Origin: Candidatus Anammoxibacter sp.
Lineage (GTDB): Bacteria; Planctomycetota; Brocadiia; Brocadiales; Anammoxibacteraceae
Assembly (NCBI GenBank): GCA_021777105.1
Contig: JAIQZQ010000064.1
Span: 1-46,136, forward strand
Reading direction: 5' to 3'
Length of the DNA: 46,136 bases
Shown: piece by piece, positions 15,561-24,302 of the stretch
Layout of the letters: every line of letters starts with the position of its first letter
Numbering within the stretch: position 1 is the stretch's first letter
Translations under genes and position numbers: made by a program
Notes under the pieces: generated by a model
Seen by the model: only the letters and a program-made list of their open reading frames with translations
Told to the model about the DNA's origin: nothing
Database searches by the model: none

Positions 15561-17144
15561 ATGTTAAGTGAAAAGATTATGACAATTGCTTCTAATAAAG
15601 TGGAAGCGGATAATATACAAAACATGTTGGAGCAATTGGGGTATAGCGTATACACCTTCGATACTTTTTCGGGAGACGATATTGAAAGAGCTGAAAAGGT
15701 CAAGCCTGATCTTGCGCTGATTGACATAACAATAGAAGGCGACTTAAACGGTGTAAAGACCGCAAACATGATAATAGAGCTCTTTGATATTCCCGTGGTT
15801 TTATTAATTGCGGCTTCCGGGGACGTGACGTTAAAAAGGTCGTCGCTTGAAGATTTATATGATTACCTTGCAAAACCTTTTAAACCCAGGGATTTGCACG
15901 CTTCAATTCAGATCGCTCTTTACAAAAAGAAGATGATCAACAAGTTGTATGAAAATGAGCAGTGGCATTCAACTATCCTTAAGAGCATTGATGAGGCAGT
16001 GGTGATTACGGATAAGAACAGAAAGATAAAATTCATGAACGCCTCGGGCGAGGCTTTGACGGGCTGGAAGATGAAGGAGGCGCACAAGAAAGACCTGGCG
16101 GATGTTTTTGATTTTGCGCATGAATCCGGGGCGATATTTTCAGACCAGCCGGTGATAAAGGTGATTTGGGACGGCGCTTCCAAAGGCGTGAACGCCGGGA
16201 TTGCAAATAATTTGATACTAAAGGCAAAGGACGGCGCTGAAACCGTTATTGAGTATAGCGCGTCTCAAATTCGCGGCAGCAAGGGGAATATGATCGGCAT
16301 AGTTTTTATTTTTCGCGATATTACGGAGAAAAGGCAGATTGCGCAATTAAGGGAGCAAATGTACGAGCAGCAGCTAATACAGGCCGACAAGCTGATATCG
16401 CTGGGCACTCTCGTATCCGGTGTTGCGCACGAAATTAATAATCCCAACAATTTTATTATGCTCAACACTCCAATGTTGCAGGAGATATGGGATGATGTTA
16501 TGCCTATACTTGAAAAACATTATAATGAGAATGACGACTTTGATATAGGGGGGTTAAAATTTACCGAAATGCGCAATTACGTCCCACAACTCTTCTCCGG
16601 CATTAATGAAGGCGCAAATAGAATTAAACGCATAGTTTCGGATCTAAAGGACTTTGCCCGCCAGGACCCGGCTGATATGGGGCAATTAATTGACGTCAAC
16701 TTTGTTGTAAAGTCCGCTATAACGCTGGTTTCGCACCAAATAAGGAAGTCAACTAATAACTTTATGGTTAATTACGACAACGGCCTCCCTGAAATTAGAG
16801 GCAACAGCCAACGGCTTGAACAGGTCGTTATAAATCTGGTATTAAACGCTTGCCAATCACTGGAAAACAAGCAAAAAGGCCTTTTTGTCTCAACAAAACC
16901 GGATTTGGACAATAATCTGATTTTAGTTGAGATTAAAGACGAGGGGATCGGCATACCCGCTGATGCGATATCAAGGATATTGGACCCGTTTTTTACAACT
17001 AAGCGAGACACCGGCGGAACGGGCCTTGGCTTGTCGGTATCGTCAGGCATCGTGAAAGATCATGGCGGGGAGTTGCATTTTAATTCATTAACCGGCAAAG
17101 GGACAACCGTCACAATCAGATTGCCCGCTTTAAATATGAAATAA
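15561..17144 (+). CDS. Receiver-PAS-histidine kinase (NtrB-like)
   Basis: A 527-residue cytoplasmic sensor kinase. Domain order is receiver-like (about 5-120), PAS (about 135-257), HisKA with H290 in GVAHEINNPNNF, and HATPase with N-box NLVLNACQ, DEGIGIP and GGTGLGLSVSSG near the C-terminus. The receiver keeps the acceptor D55 and K105, but the acidic pair that binds Mg is replaced by Ser11-Asn12 and the Thr/Ser switch position by Ala, so it probably cannot be phosphorylated normally. The kinase core belongs to the NtrB-like group, and the next gene on the same strand is an NtrC-like regulator, making the likely partner clear. GGAG at 15547-15550 is the ribosome site. Direct repeats upstream may control it. 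The signal sensed by the PAS domain is unknown. Confidence 0.9.
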   Translation: MLSEKIMTIASNKVEADNIQNMLEQLGYSVYTFDTFSGDDIERAEKVKPDLALIDITIEGDLNGVKTANMIIELFDIPVVLLIAASGDVTLKRSSLEDLYDYLAKPFKPRDLHASIQIALYKKKMINKLYENEQWHSTILKSIDEAVVITDKNRKIKFMNASGEALTGWKMKEAHKKDLADVFDFAHESGAIFSDQPVIKVIWDGASKGVNAGIANNLILKAKDGAETVIEYSASQIRGSKGNMIGIVFIFRDITEKRQIAQLREQMYEQQLIQADKLISLGTLVSGVAHEINNPNNFIMLNTPMLQEIWDDVMPILEKHYNENDDFDIGGLKFTEMRNYVPQLFSGINEGANRIKRIVSDLKDFARQDPADMGQLIDVNFVVKSAITLVSHQIRKSTNNFMVNYDNGLPEIRGNSQRLEQVVINLVLNACQSLENKQKGLFVSTKPDLDNNLILVEIKDEGIGIPADAISRILDPFFTTKRDTGGTGLGLSVSSGIVKDHGGELHFNSLTGKGTTVTIRLPALNMK

Positions 17145-17458
17145 GGCAACAGTTTAGTTGTTTGCAAAATATGCCGGCAAATAATCAACGCAAAGACACA
17201 AATAGTATAGAAATGCCTTTAGATGCCGGATACTTGATACTTGATGGAAGAGCGTAAAGAAGAGCTCTGCTTTGGATGGCAAGTAAAGCCATTATGATTC
17301 AAGATCTATAATTTGAATCATATTAAAAACATACCAACATCCAGTATCTAATAACCAGTATCCAGTATCAGCGCTTTCTGTCATTTTGCGGCATTGTGAA
17401 TCTTTTAGCCTATATAATTTTCAAAAGGCTAAATTGTTATAAAATAAGGAAATTGAAA
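17145..17458. other. Intergenic gap within the kinase-regulator pair
   Basis: No gene seen. It contains GATACTTGATACTTGAT near 17228-17245 and three CCAGTATC units at 17341-17369, partly complementary to it, so an imperfect long-range hairpin is possible. The regulator probably has its own promoter here. AAGGA at 17446-17450 precedes the chosen start of the next gene. Confidence 0.4.
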
Positions 17459-18901
17459 ATGGAAGACCTGAAATACCCATCTTTTAAAATACTTCTGGTG
17501 GATGATGAGATTTACGCCTTGCAAAGCTGCGAAATTGCTTTGCGTTCGGAAGGTATGGATAATATCATTACCTGCCAGGACAGCAGGGAGGTTATGACAG
17601 TGTTGTCTGAGCATGATGTCGGGCTTGTGCTGCTTGACCTGACAATGCCCAATGTCTCGGGGGAAGAGTTGCTCTCAATGATACCGCCGAAATATCCTGA
17701 TATTCTGGTGGTGGTTGTCACCGCTGTTAATGAACTGGAAACTGCTGTAAATTGCATGAGGTCCGGGGCGTTTGATTATCTTCTCAAACCGTTGAAAAAG
17801 AACGCGCTTGTTGCGGTTGTAAAACGGGCGATTAATATTCTGGAGTTGAAGAAAGAGAATCAATTGTTAAAAAGCCACGTTCTTTCAGGCAAGCTGGAAA
17901 ATCCTGATATGTTTGCCGGAATTATTACGGCAAATAAAAACATGCTCTCCATTTTTCATTATATTGAGTCCATAGCCCCAACCTCTCAACCGGTCCTGAT
18001 TACGGGCGAGACCGGGGCCGGCAAGGAGCTGGTTGCCAGGGCCGTGCATAATCTCAGCAAACGGGAAGGACAGTTTGTGGCTGTAAACGCCGGCGGGCTG
18101 GATGATGAAGTTTTCTCCGACACCCTTTTCGGCCATGTAAAGGGGTCGTTTACAGGGGCTCTTGAAAGCCGCAAAGGGCTTATTGAAACTGCGTTCGGCG
18201 GCACGCTATTTCTTGATGAGATTGGCGACCTTAATAACGCGTCGCAGGTTAAGTTGCTGCGCCTTTTGCAGGAGAATGAATATTTCCAGATAGGCTCAGA
18301 CACTACAAGAAGATCGCGCGCGCGCATAATTGTGGCCACAAACATGGATGTTGAATCGTTGAAAAATTCAGACCGGTTTCGCAAGGATTTGTATTACAGG
18401 CTGCGGTCGCATCATGTTAATTTGCCTCCTCTTCGCGAACGGCTTGATGATTTGCCGGCTCTTTTAGACTATTTTCTGGAAAAAGCCGCTGAAAAACTCG
18501 GCAAAAAGAAGCCGACTGCGCCAAGCGAGCTGTTAACCCTTCTTTCAACCTATGATTTTCAAGGCAACATTAGAGAACTGGAGGCTATGGTTTTTGACGC
18601 TGTAAGCAATCACAAATCTAAAAAACTATCTATGGATGTTTTCAGCGCGTGGATATTTAAAGATAATCAATCCGGGCAAAAAAATAATGGGGCGCAAAAC
18701 GGCGCTAATGAAGCCGACGAAAGCGATGGAAACGCGCCGATTATATTCCCGGCCAAACTGCCTACGCTAAAAGAGACCGCGCTTATGCTTGTTAACGAGG
18801 CTTTGGCCCGGGCCGGCGGCAACCAAAACATTGCCGCAAAACAGTTGGGCATATCTCGCCAGGCGTTAAATAAAAGGCTCCAACCTGATAAAAGCGAATA
18901 A
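17459..18901 (+). CDS. NtrC-family sigma-54-dependent response regulator
   Basis: A 480-residue regulator counted from ATG at 17459, which has AAGGA 8 nt upstream; the longer frame from 17396 would add 21 residues without similarity to receivers. Order: receiver with D60 (LLDLTMP), T88 and K110; AAA+ domain with Walker A GETGAGKE (183-190), the sigma-54 contact loop GSFTGA (229-234, usual GAFTGA) and Walker B LFLDEIG (250-256); and a C-terminal Fis-type helix-turn-helix ending NIAAKQLGISRQALNKRL. It should activate sigma-54 promoters when phosphorylated, most likely by the kinase encoded upstream. It is the only protein among eleven signalling genes in the window with an evident DNA-binding output. 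Linker GAQNGANEADESDGNAP before the Fis domain is unusually Asn/Ala/Asp-rich. Confidence 0.93.
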   Translation: MEDLKYPSFKILLVDDEIYALQSCEIALRSEGMDNIITCQDSREVMTVLSEHDVGLVLLDLTMPNVSGEELLSMIPPKYPDILVVVVTAVNELETAVNCMRSGAFDYLLKPLKKNALVAVVKRAINILELKKENQLLKSHVLSGKLENPDMFAGIITANKNMLSIFHYIESIAPTSQPVLITGETGAGKELVARAVHNLSKREGQFVAVNAGGLDDEVFSDTLFGHVKGSFTGALESRKGLIETAFGGTLFLDEIGDLNNASQVKLLRLLQENEYFQIGSDTTRRSRARIIVATNMDVESLKNSDRFRKDLYYRLRSHHVNLPPLRERLDDLPALLDYFLEKAAEKLGKKKPTAPSELLTLLSTYDFQGNIRELEAMVFDAVSNHKSKKLSMDVFSAWIFKDNQSGQKNNGAQNGANEADESDGNAPIIFPAKLPTLKETALMLVNEALARAGGNQNIAAKQLGISRQALNKRLQPDKSE

Positions 18902-18997
18902 ATCCCGCAAAACCGCATTTAGAATATCGCCCTGTATGATTGATATGCTTAATGAAACGGTCTAAACGTTACAAAGATTCTATGGCCTGCAAGCGTT

Positions 18998-19019
18998 CTT
19001 TGAGCCCTCTCAAAGTTTT
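18998..19019 (+). terminator. Possible intrinsic terminator
   Basis: CTTTGAG (18998-19004), loop CCCT, CTCAAAG (19009-19015), then TTTT. It is about 100 bp after the NtrC-like gene and overlaps the last codons of the convergent gene that ends at 19010. The stem is short and the T-run only four, so confidence is low. Confidence 0.4.
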
Positions 19020-20125
19020 AAAGCTATTTTAAAGCTTAACCGCTTTTCATTTTCATCTTCAACCCATATTTTGCCGCCCATGGTTTCTATTGCAAGTTTA
19101 CAAAACGCTAAGCCAATGCCGGCGCCGAATCTTTTTAATTTGTTGTTTTCAATTTGAAAATACTTCTCAAAGATTCTGGTTTTATATTCATCAGGAATTA
19201 GGGAACCTTCATTACTTATCGAAATTATTGCGTCTTCTCCGATTTGGTTAACATAAATTCCTATTTCAGTCTCTTTTGATCCGTATTTTAACGCATTTGA
19301 GAAGATGTTTTGCATGACCCGAAATAAAAGTTCGCTATCGGCAGGCGCTTGTATATTATTCCATTTGCAATCTAACAAAAGTCTTCTGTTTGACGCTTTA
19401 GCTTGTAATTTAGATTGGTCATAGAACTCTTTAGCAAACTCCGCTACATTAATCGTTTTAATGGAAACCGGCATTTCGTTAGCTTCTAAACGGGAAATAT
19501 CAAGAATGCCTTCAATTAAGGACAACATTGTTACAATTGATTTGCGCATGCTTTTATTTAGCTTTGTTGAAAACTCTTTGTCCTCTGATGCGCTGTTATC
19601 ATCTAATAGCATTATCGCGCTCAATAAGTTTGATAATGGACCTTTTAAATCGTGAACTATCATATGAAAAAATGTTTCACGAGCTTTTCCTGTAATCTTT
19701 GAATTGTCATAACTTTCAACTAACTCTTTGTGTAATCTTTGTTCCCTTCTGTGAAGATCAAGTTTCTTTAAACAATTCTCTACTCTTAAAAACATTTCTG
19801 TTTTGTCATAAGGTTTAAGCATATAATCAGCGGCTCCCAACCTTAAAGCTTCAATAGCTGATTTTACAGCGCCGTGCCCTGTTATAATCAATACAACCGC
19901 GTCTTTATTTAACTCCCTGGCTTTTTTTAAAACTTCTAAGCCGTCCATTATAGGCATTATAATATCTGTGATTATCAGGTCATAGTCGCTGTTTTTTAAA
20001 ATTTCAACAGCTTCCTCTCCATTTAAAGCCAGCGTTGCCTTGTAACCAACGCTTTCTAAATTCTCTTTTAAATCGTTGCCTATAATCCATTCATCATCTA
20101 CAACTAAAATAGAGTAGTTTTTCAT
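19010..20125 (-). CDS. Receiver-histidine kinase fusion protein
   Basis: A 371-residue protein counted from ATG at 20125 (an adjacent TTG at 20128 is in frame). A complete receiver comes first, with the acidic pair DDE, D54 in IITDIIMP, T82 in IITGHG and K104 in MLKPYD. HisKA follows with H158 in MIVHDLKGPLSN, then HATPase with an N-box FSNALKYG and GAGIGLAF. There is no transmembrane segment or PAS domain, so input must come through the receiver from another kinase. It thus looks like a relay or integrator. It lies downstream of two related receiver-led genes on the same strand, after a 251 nt gap that holds a REP-like repeat. Output partner unknown. Confidence 0.9.
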   Translation of the reverse strand: MKNYSILVVDDEWIIGNDLKENLESVGYKATLALNGEEAVEILKNSDYDLIITDIIMPIMDGLEVLKKARELNKDAVVLIITGHGAVKSAIEALRLGAADYMLKPYDKTEMFLRVENCLKKLDLHRREQRLHKELVESYDNSKITGKARETFFHMIVHDLKGPLSNLLSAIMLLDDNSASEDKEFSTKLNKSMRKSIVTMLSLIEGILDISRLEANEMPVSIKTINVAEFAKEFYDQSKLQAKASNRRLLLDCKWNNIQAPADSELLFRVMQNIFSNALKYGSKETEIGIYVNQIGEDAIISISNEGSLIPDEYKTRIFEKYFQIENNKLKRFGAGIGLAFCKLAIETMGGKIWVEDENEKRLSFKIALKL

Positions 20126-20221
20126 CAAATAGTCCGTTGCAATGTAATTGCGTCTTATAAGTTAAGTTTTTACAAATGTAGGCAAGATATTTTTAGGTTG
20201 CCCCTAAATTGAGGGATTTTA

Positions 20222-20263
20222 ACTATTCATATAAATAGTGGCACAGGCATCCTTGCCTGTGTT
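20222..20263. repeat. REP-like repeat, copy 2
   Basis: TATTCATATAAATAGTGGC followed by ACAGGCATCCTTGCCTGTG. The core ACAGGCA/TGCCTGT forms a 7 bp hairpin. Related to 12138-12178 and to the doubled copy at 42285-42345. It sits in the gap between two signalling genes. Confidence 0.65.
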
Positions 20264-20376
20264 TCAATTAATAACAGGTTGCCAAATTTAGTTTTTGGAG
20301 CGAGGTGGGATACGGCTGCTCAAGCTTTTAATTGCCAACTGCAAATGACAAATGACAAATTCCAGGTTTATCCGTC

Positions 20377-21366
20377 TTATTTTCCTAATTCAGGATAATA
20401 CTCTTTCATACAACTCGGGCACATGCCGTGTGTAAATTCAGCCTCGGAATGCGACCCAATATAATCCTCTATCTGATTCCAATATCCTTTATCATCTCTA
20501 ATTTTTTTACACGCGGCGCAAATAGGCAGGAAACCTTTTAACACTTTTACTTCGGCAATGGCTTTTTCCCGCTCATTAATAAGCCTTTCCCTCTCCTCTT
20601 CAATTCTTTTTCGCTCGCTAATATCGCTAAACACAAAAACGACGCCTAAAATATTGCCGTCTCCATTTATGATAGGGGCAACACTATCGCTAATGGGCGC
20701 TTTCTTGCCTTCTTTGTTAACAAGAATATGATCAATAAAGTTAATAATTTTTTTTTGCCTAATTACAGTTGTCACAGGGCATTCAACTTCTTTATTAGTT
20801 TGGCTGTCAAATATTTGCATGATCTTGCTAAAATGTATTCCTATAGCATCCTCTGATTTTAAGTCCAACAGGGATAGCGAAACTGAATTTAAAAATGTTA
20901 TTTTGCCGTTAATGTCGGTAGTTATTACAGCGTCGCCGATGCTTGATAATGTTGTGGAAAACCACTCCTCGCTCTCTTTTAACTTCCTTTCCGCTTCGTG
21001 TTTAGAGATGGACATCTCAATAACAATCTGCGCTTCTCTAATTCTAACAGGTTTAATTAAATATCCAAACGGAGCGGTTGTTTTAGCTTTATTTAATGTG
21101 TCGGTGTCGGAATGCGCGGTAAGAAATATAACAGGAGTCTTGCCTTTTTTTTGTATTTTATCAGCAGCGGCAATGCCGTCCATTTTTCCATGCAACATAA
21201 TATCCATTAACACAATATCCGGTTTGTTTTCCTCCACACTTTGAATAGCGTCTTCGCCGGAAGTAGCAATGCCAACCACTTCATAACCCACCGTTTCAAG
21301 ATTGTCTTTTAAATCGTTGCCGATAATCCACTCATCTTCAACTATCAATATTTTTGATTTTTTCAC
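20377..21366 (-). CDS. Receiver-PAS protein with C-terminal four-cysteine domain
   Basis: A 329-residue protein without a kinase domain. A normal receiver (acidic EDE, D55 in LMDIML, K in LIKPVR) is followed by a PAS domain (about 130-260) and a short coiled coil. The last 50 residues hold C283-x2-C286-KKIRDD, a W/Y-rich middle (GYWNQIEDYI), and C316-x2-C319 preceded by FTHGM. This tail is a recurrent C-terminal module of PAS and receiver proteins in deltaproteobacteria-like genomes; the cysteine spacing suggests zinc or another metal. The start is GTG at 21366, supported by GGAG 8 nt upstream. It is cotranscribed with the kinase that ends at 21401. The tail could be a redox or metal sensor or an output contact; its function is not established. 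Confidence 0.85.
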   Translation of the reverse strand: MKKSKILIVEDEWIIGNDLKDNLETVGYEVVGIATSGEDAIQSVEENKPDIVLMDIMLHGKMDGIAAADKIQKKGKTPVIFLTAHSDTDTLNKAKTTAPFGYLIKPVRIREAQIVIEMSISKHEAERKLKESEEWFSTTLSSIGDAVITTDINGKITFLNSVSLSLLDLKSEDAIGIHFSKIMQIFDSQTNKEVECPVTTVIRQKKIINFIDHILVNKEGKKAPISDSVAPIINGDGNILGVVFVFSDISERKRIEEERERLINEREKAIAEVKVLKGFLPICAACKKIRDDKGYWNQIEDYIGSHSEAEFTHGMCPSCMKEYYPELGK

Positions 21367-21400
21367 GGCTTTGCTCCGTATAATTTATATGTTCATTTAT

Positions 21401-23761
21401 TTAAATATGCTTTTTAAATATAATACAAAATTCTGTTCCATTCTGAGTGTTCATTTTTAATTTGCCCCTAAGTTGTTTAGTCACTATGCCGTTTACAAGC
21501 CTTAATCCTAAAGTTTCAATGTTTTCGAAATTAATATTTGGCGGAGCTCCGATTCCGTTATCCCTGAAAATTAGTTCCAGCTCGTCCTCATTCGTTAATC
21601 TGATTTTAATGCTAATCTCGCCATTCATGCCGTTGGGAAATGCGTGCTTAAAAGTGTTTGAAACCAGTTCGTTTATTATCAAACCGCACGGAATAGCGTC
21701 GTCAATTCCAAGCGAAATATTATCAACATCAAAACTGAATTTAACTCTATTTTGGCTTATTCCAAAAAACAGAATGAGTTCCTCCGAAATGTCCTTAACA
21801 TATTTAGCTAGGTTGATTTTTGCGAAATCGTTGGATTTATAAAGATTTTCATGGATTAAAGCCATTGATTTTATTCTATTCACACAATCCTCAAAGATCT
21901 CAATACACTCTTTATCCTTTAAATATTTAGAGCGAAGGTTAATCAGGCTGCATATCATTTGCATGTTGTTCTTAACCCGATGGTGAACCTCCTGTAAAAG
22001 AGCCTCTTTTTCCTTTAATGAATCCTTAAGTTGCTCATTAATTGTCACGCGTTCGGTTATATCTCTTACATACGCGCAAACATATTCATTGCCGGCAAAA
22101 GTTAAATAATTTGTTAATATTTCAACCGGAAAGATATGGCCTGCTTTAGTTTTGTGAAGAGCTTCAAATGTTTTTGACCCGGCATTCTTAAGTTCCTGAA
22201 AATGAGAAGGCCAATTATTTTCCGGGAGATCAGACGCAATGTCAGTGACCGACATTGAGTTAAGTTCCTCGCGCGAGTATCCCATAATTGCGCAGGCCGC
22301 ATGGTTTGCGTATGTAATACGGCCATCGGACCGCACCCAGTAAATAATGTCTGAATTGTTGTCTACTGTAAATTGAGTAAACTGTAATTTGTCGTCGGCG
22401 CGTTTATGTTTTATTATCTCCTGTTGAAGCAGTTCATTTGCCTTTGATAACTCTTCCGTGCGTTCAGCAACGCGATTTTCCAGTTCACACTGGGATTTAA
22501 TCAATTCCTCCTCGGCTATTTTATGAGATGTTATATCCTCTGCGACCTTAACGTAGTTAGTGATTAAACCATCTTCATTTCTAAGCGGTGAAATTGTCGC
22601 CGATTCCCAATAATATTCATCATCCTTCTTTTTGTTATAAAATTCGCCATGCCATTCCTTGCCTGATTGCAACCTGTCCCACATTTGTCTATATTCATCT
22701 GTTGTGTGGTGTTTAGATATTAAAACACTCGGTTTTTTGCCTATAACTTCCGCCGGCGTATAACCTGTTACTTTTGCAAACTTAGGGTTAACATATTCAA
22801 TGTTTCCTTTGATGTCGGTTATCAATACCATTGCCGGGCTTTGAACCACCGCTAAATTCAACTTTCGTAGACGGCCTTCAAGTTCTTTCCTTTCAACGAT
22901 TTCATTCGTCAGTTTGGTGTTGGATTCTTCTAATTCCAGCGTTCGATCCTTAACCATTCTTTCTAAATCGTTTTGATACCTTTGTAATCGTTTTTCGGCT
23001 GATATTTTTTTAGTGACATCTCTGAAAACCAGCGCAAATCCTATTAAATTTGTTTTGTCGTCTTTTATAGGCTCAAAACTGTATTCAACAGTTATTTTAT
23101 TTCGTTTTACGTTTGCTAAGATATTTGAGCTAATTTTAGTAGATATTCCTTTATCAATTATTTTTTGAATCGGAATTTCTATTTTTGCGCCTGTTTGCTC
23201 ATCCATCATTGTAAAAACATCTTCTAACGGCTTGCCTATTGCATAGTCTGATTCAGCCTTTATTAGTGAAATTGCCACCTTATTAATAAAAATTACATGT
23301 CCGCTTAAATTTATTGTGATTACGCCATCCCCAATGCTGTTTAGAGTCGTGTTTAACCACATTTGACTCTCTTTTAGTTTTTTTTCCGACCTGTGCTTAT
23401 AAATAGCGGATTCTATGGTTGCGCGCAATTCCTTAGATTCAAATGGTTTAACAAGGTAACCATAAGGTTCCGTCATTGTTGCCCGCTTTAGTTTGGTTGT
23501 GTCCGCATAAGCGGTAAGGAAAACAACAGGAATATCGAAGGTTGCCTGTATCTGTTCGGAAGCGTCAATGCCGTCCATTTTACCTTCCAGTATAATGTCC
23601 ATTAACACTAAATCAGGCCTGTTTTTCTCTATACTTTCAATTACTTCTTCGCCGGTAGACGCTATTGACGTAATTGTATAGCCCATCTTGAGCAAGTCTT
23701 TTTCTATCTTTTTAGCAGTTGTTTTTTGATCTTCAACTATCAATATTTTTGCGTTTTCCAT
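21401..23761 (-). CDS. Receiver-triple PAS-HisKA_2 histidine kinase
   Basis: A 786-residue soluble kinase. Order: receiver (D55 in LMDIIL, K in LVKPFE), PAS 1 (about 135-255), coiled coil, PAS 2 with PAC (about 300-415; GYTPAEVIG, then ATISPLRNEDG), coiled coil, PAS 3 (about 460-575; GYSREEL), then a HisKA_2 dimerisation domain with EVHHRVKNNMQ (His 593/594) and a HATPase ending in DNGIGAP and GLRLVNGIV. HisKA_2 kinases form a class distinct from the NtrB-like kinases elsewhere in this window. The first two domains resemble the 329-residue protein next door, which suggests an origin by duplication. Its start lies only 20 bp from the 182 bp inverted-repeat element, so any promoter must be in or beyond that element. 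Confidence 0.9.
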   Translation of the reverse strand: MENAKILIVEDQKTTAKKIEKDLLKMGYTITSIASTGEEVIESIEKNRPDLVLMDIILEGKMDGIDASEQIQATFDIPVVFLTAYADTTKLKRATMTEPYGYLVKPFESKELRATIESAIYKHRSEKKLKESQMWLNTTLNSIGDGVITINLSGHVIFINKVAISLIKAESDYAIGKPLEDVFTMMDEQTGAKIEIPIQKIIDKGISTKISSNILANVKRNKITVEYSFEPIKDDKTNLIGFALVFRDVTKKISAEKRLQRYQNDLERMVKDRTLELEESNTKLTNEIVERKELEGRLRKLNLAVVQSPAMVLITDIKGNIEYVNPKFAKVTGYTPAEVIGKKPSVLISKHHTTDEYRQMWDRLQSGKEWHGEFYNKKKDDEYYWESATISPLRNEDGLITNYVKVAEDITSHKIAEEELIKSQCELENRVAERTEELSKANELLQQEIIKHKRADDKLQFTQFTVDNNSDIIYWVRSDGRITYANHAACAIMGYSREELNSMSVTDIASDLPENNWPSHFQELKNAGSKTFEALHKTKAGHIFPVEILTNYLTFAGNEYVCAYVRDITERVTINEQLKDSLKEKEALLQEVHHRVKNNMQMICSLINLRSKYLKDKECIEIFEDCVNRIKSMALIHENLYKSNDFAKINLAKYVKDISEELILFFGISQNRVKFSFDVDNISLGIDDAIPCGLIINELVSNTFKHAFPNGMNGEISIKIRLTNEDELELIFRDNGIGAPPNINFENIETLGLRLVNGIVTKQLRGKLKMNTQNGTEFCIIFKKHI

Positions 23762-23780
23762 TTGTCTGCTTTGTCAGTTT

Positions 23781-23962
23781 AGGGTTCGGAAAGAAATAAC
23801 TTGGGCTTTTTTGCCTGTAGATTTAGGTTGGATTTGTTCAACCTGATTGAGTCGAACCGGATGCGCAGCCATAGCTGCGTTGAGGATTCGACGATTGAAG
23901 GTTGGGCAAAGTCGGCCTGAAGATGCTGGTAAAAAAGCCCAAGTTATTTCTTTCCGAGCCCT
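23781..23962. mobile_element. 182 bp MITE-like element with 32 bp terminal inverted repeats
   Basis: The arms 23781-23812 and 23931-23962 are reverse complements at 31 of 32 positions. The interior is also partly self-complementary (TCAACC/GGTTG and GATTGAGTCGAA/ATTCGACGATTG segments) and is centred on CGCAGCCATAGCTGCG. The whole unit could therefore fold into one long imperfect hairpin. No open reading frame. A half arm matching its right end occurs at 32335-32360. This fits a non-autonomous inverted-repeat element; no target-site duplication is evident. Confidence 0.7.
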
Positions 23963-24030
23963 TAGTTCAAAATAAAATTATAAATGGTTTTAGAATATGT
24001 ATAATCAATTCAAGAAAGTAATTAAATCTA

Positions 24031-24264
24031 TTATGCGTTTATAGTATTAATTTTATTATTGTTTTTAAAGCTTATTTTAAATTGTGCCCCTTCGGTTTTG
24101 TCCGGTTCCATAGTTCCTGCAATCTTATCTTCCACTATGCCTTTAATCAGCGTTAATTCTAACGAGTTGGTTTTTCGGCAATCAATGTTTGCGGATATGC
24201 CAATACCGTTATCACAGACTATCAATTCTAACCTATTCTCATCAATAGCGCAAAGTGATATCAT
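24031..24264 (-). pseudogene. HATPase fragment of a lost HisKA_2 kinase
   Basis: A 77-codon open frame that reads as the end of a histidine kinase: LELIVCDNGIG, then TNSLELTLIKGIVEDKIAG and GAQFKISFKN. These align with DELELIFRDNGIG, LGLRLVNGIVTKQLRG and GTEFCIIFKK of the kinase at 21401-23761 and with the C-terminus of the protein at 26767-27834. Everything upstream (dimerisation helix, N-box) is missing, and an in-frame stop lies a few codons before the ATG. It is wedged between the 182 bp element and the third receptor. It cannot be an active kinase. Confidence 0.75.
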
Positions 24265-24302
24265 ATTGTATAGAAATACCTTTTACGTTATTTATTTTTG
24301 CC

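Noticed and set aside
17396..17458. Upstream start extending the NtrC-like protein by 21 residues
   Set aside because: The ATG at 17459 has a good AAGGA site and places the receiver at the normal distance from the N-terminus.
20239..20262. TGGCAC...TTGC resembling a sigma-54 promoter inside the REP-like repeat
   Set aside because: The spacing between GG and GC is about two bases too long, and the same string recurs as a palindromic repeat in unrelated gaps.
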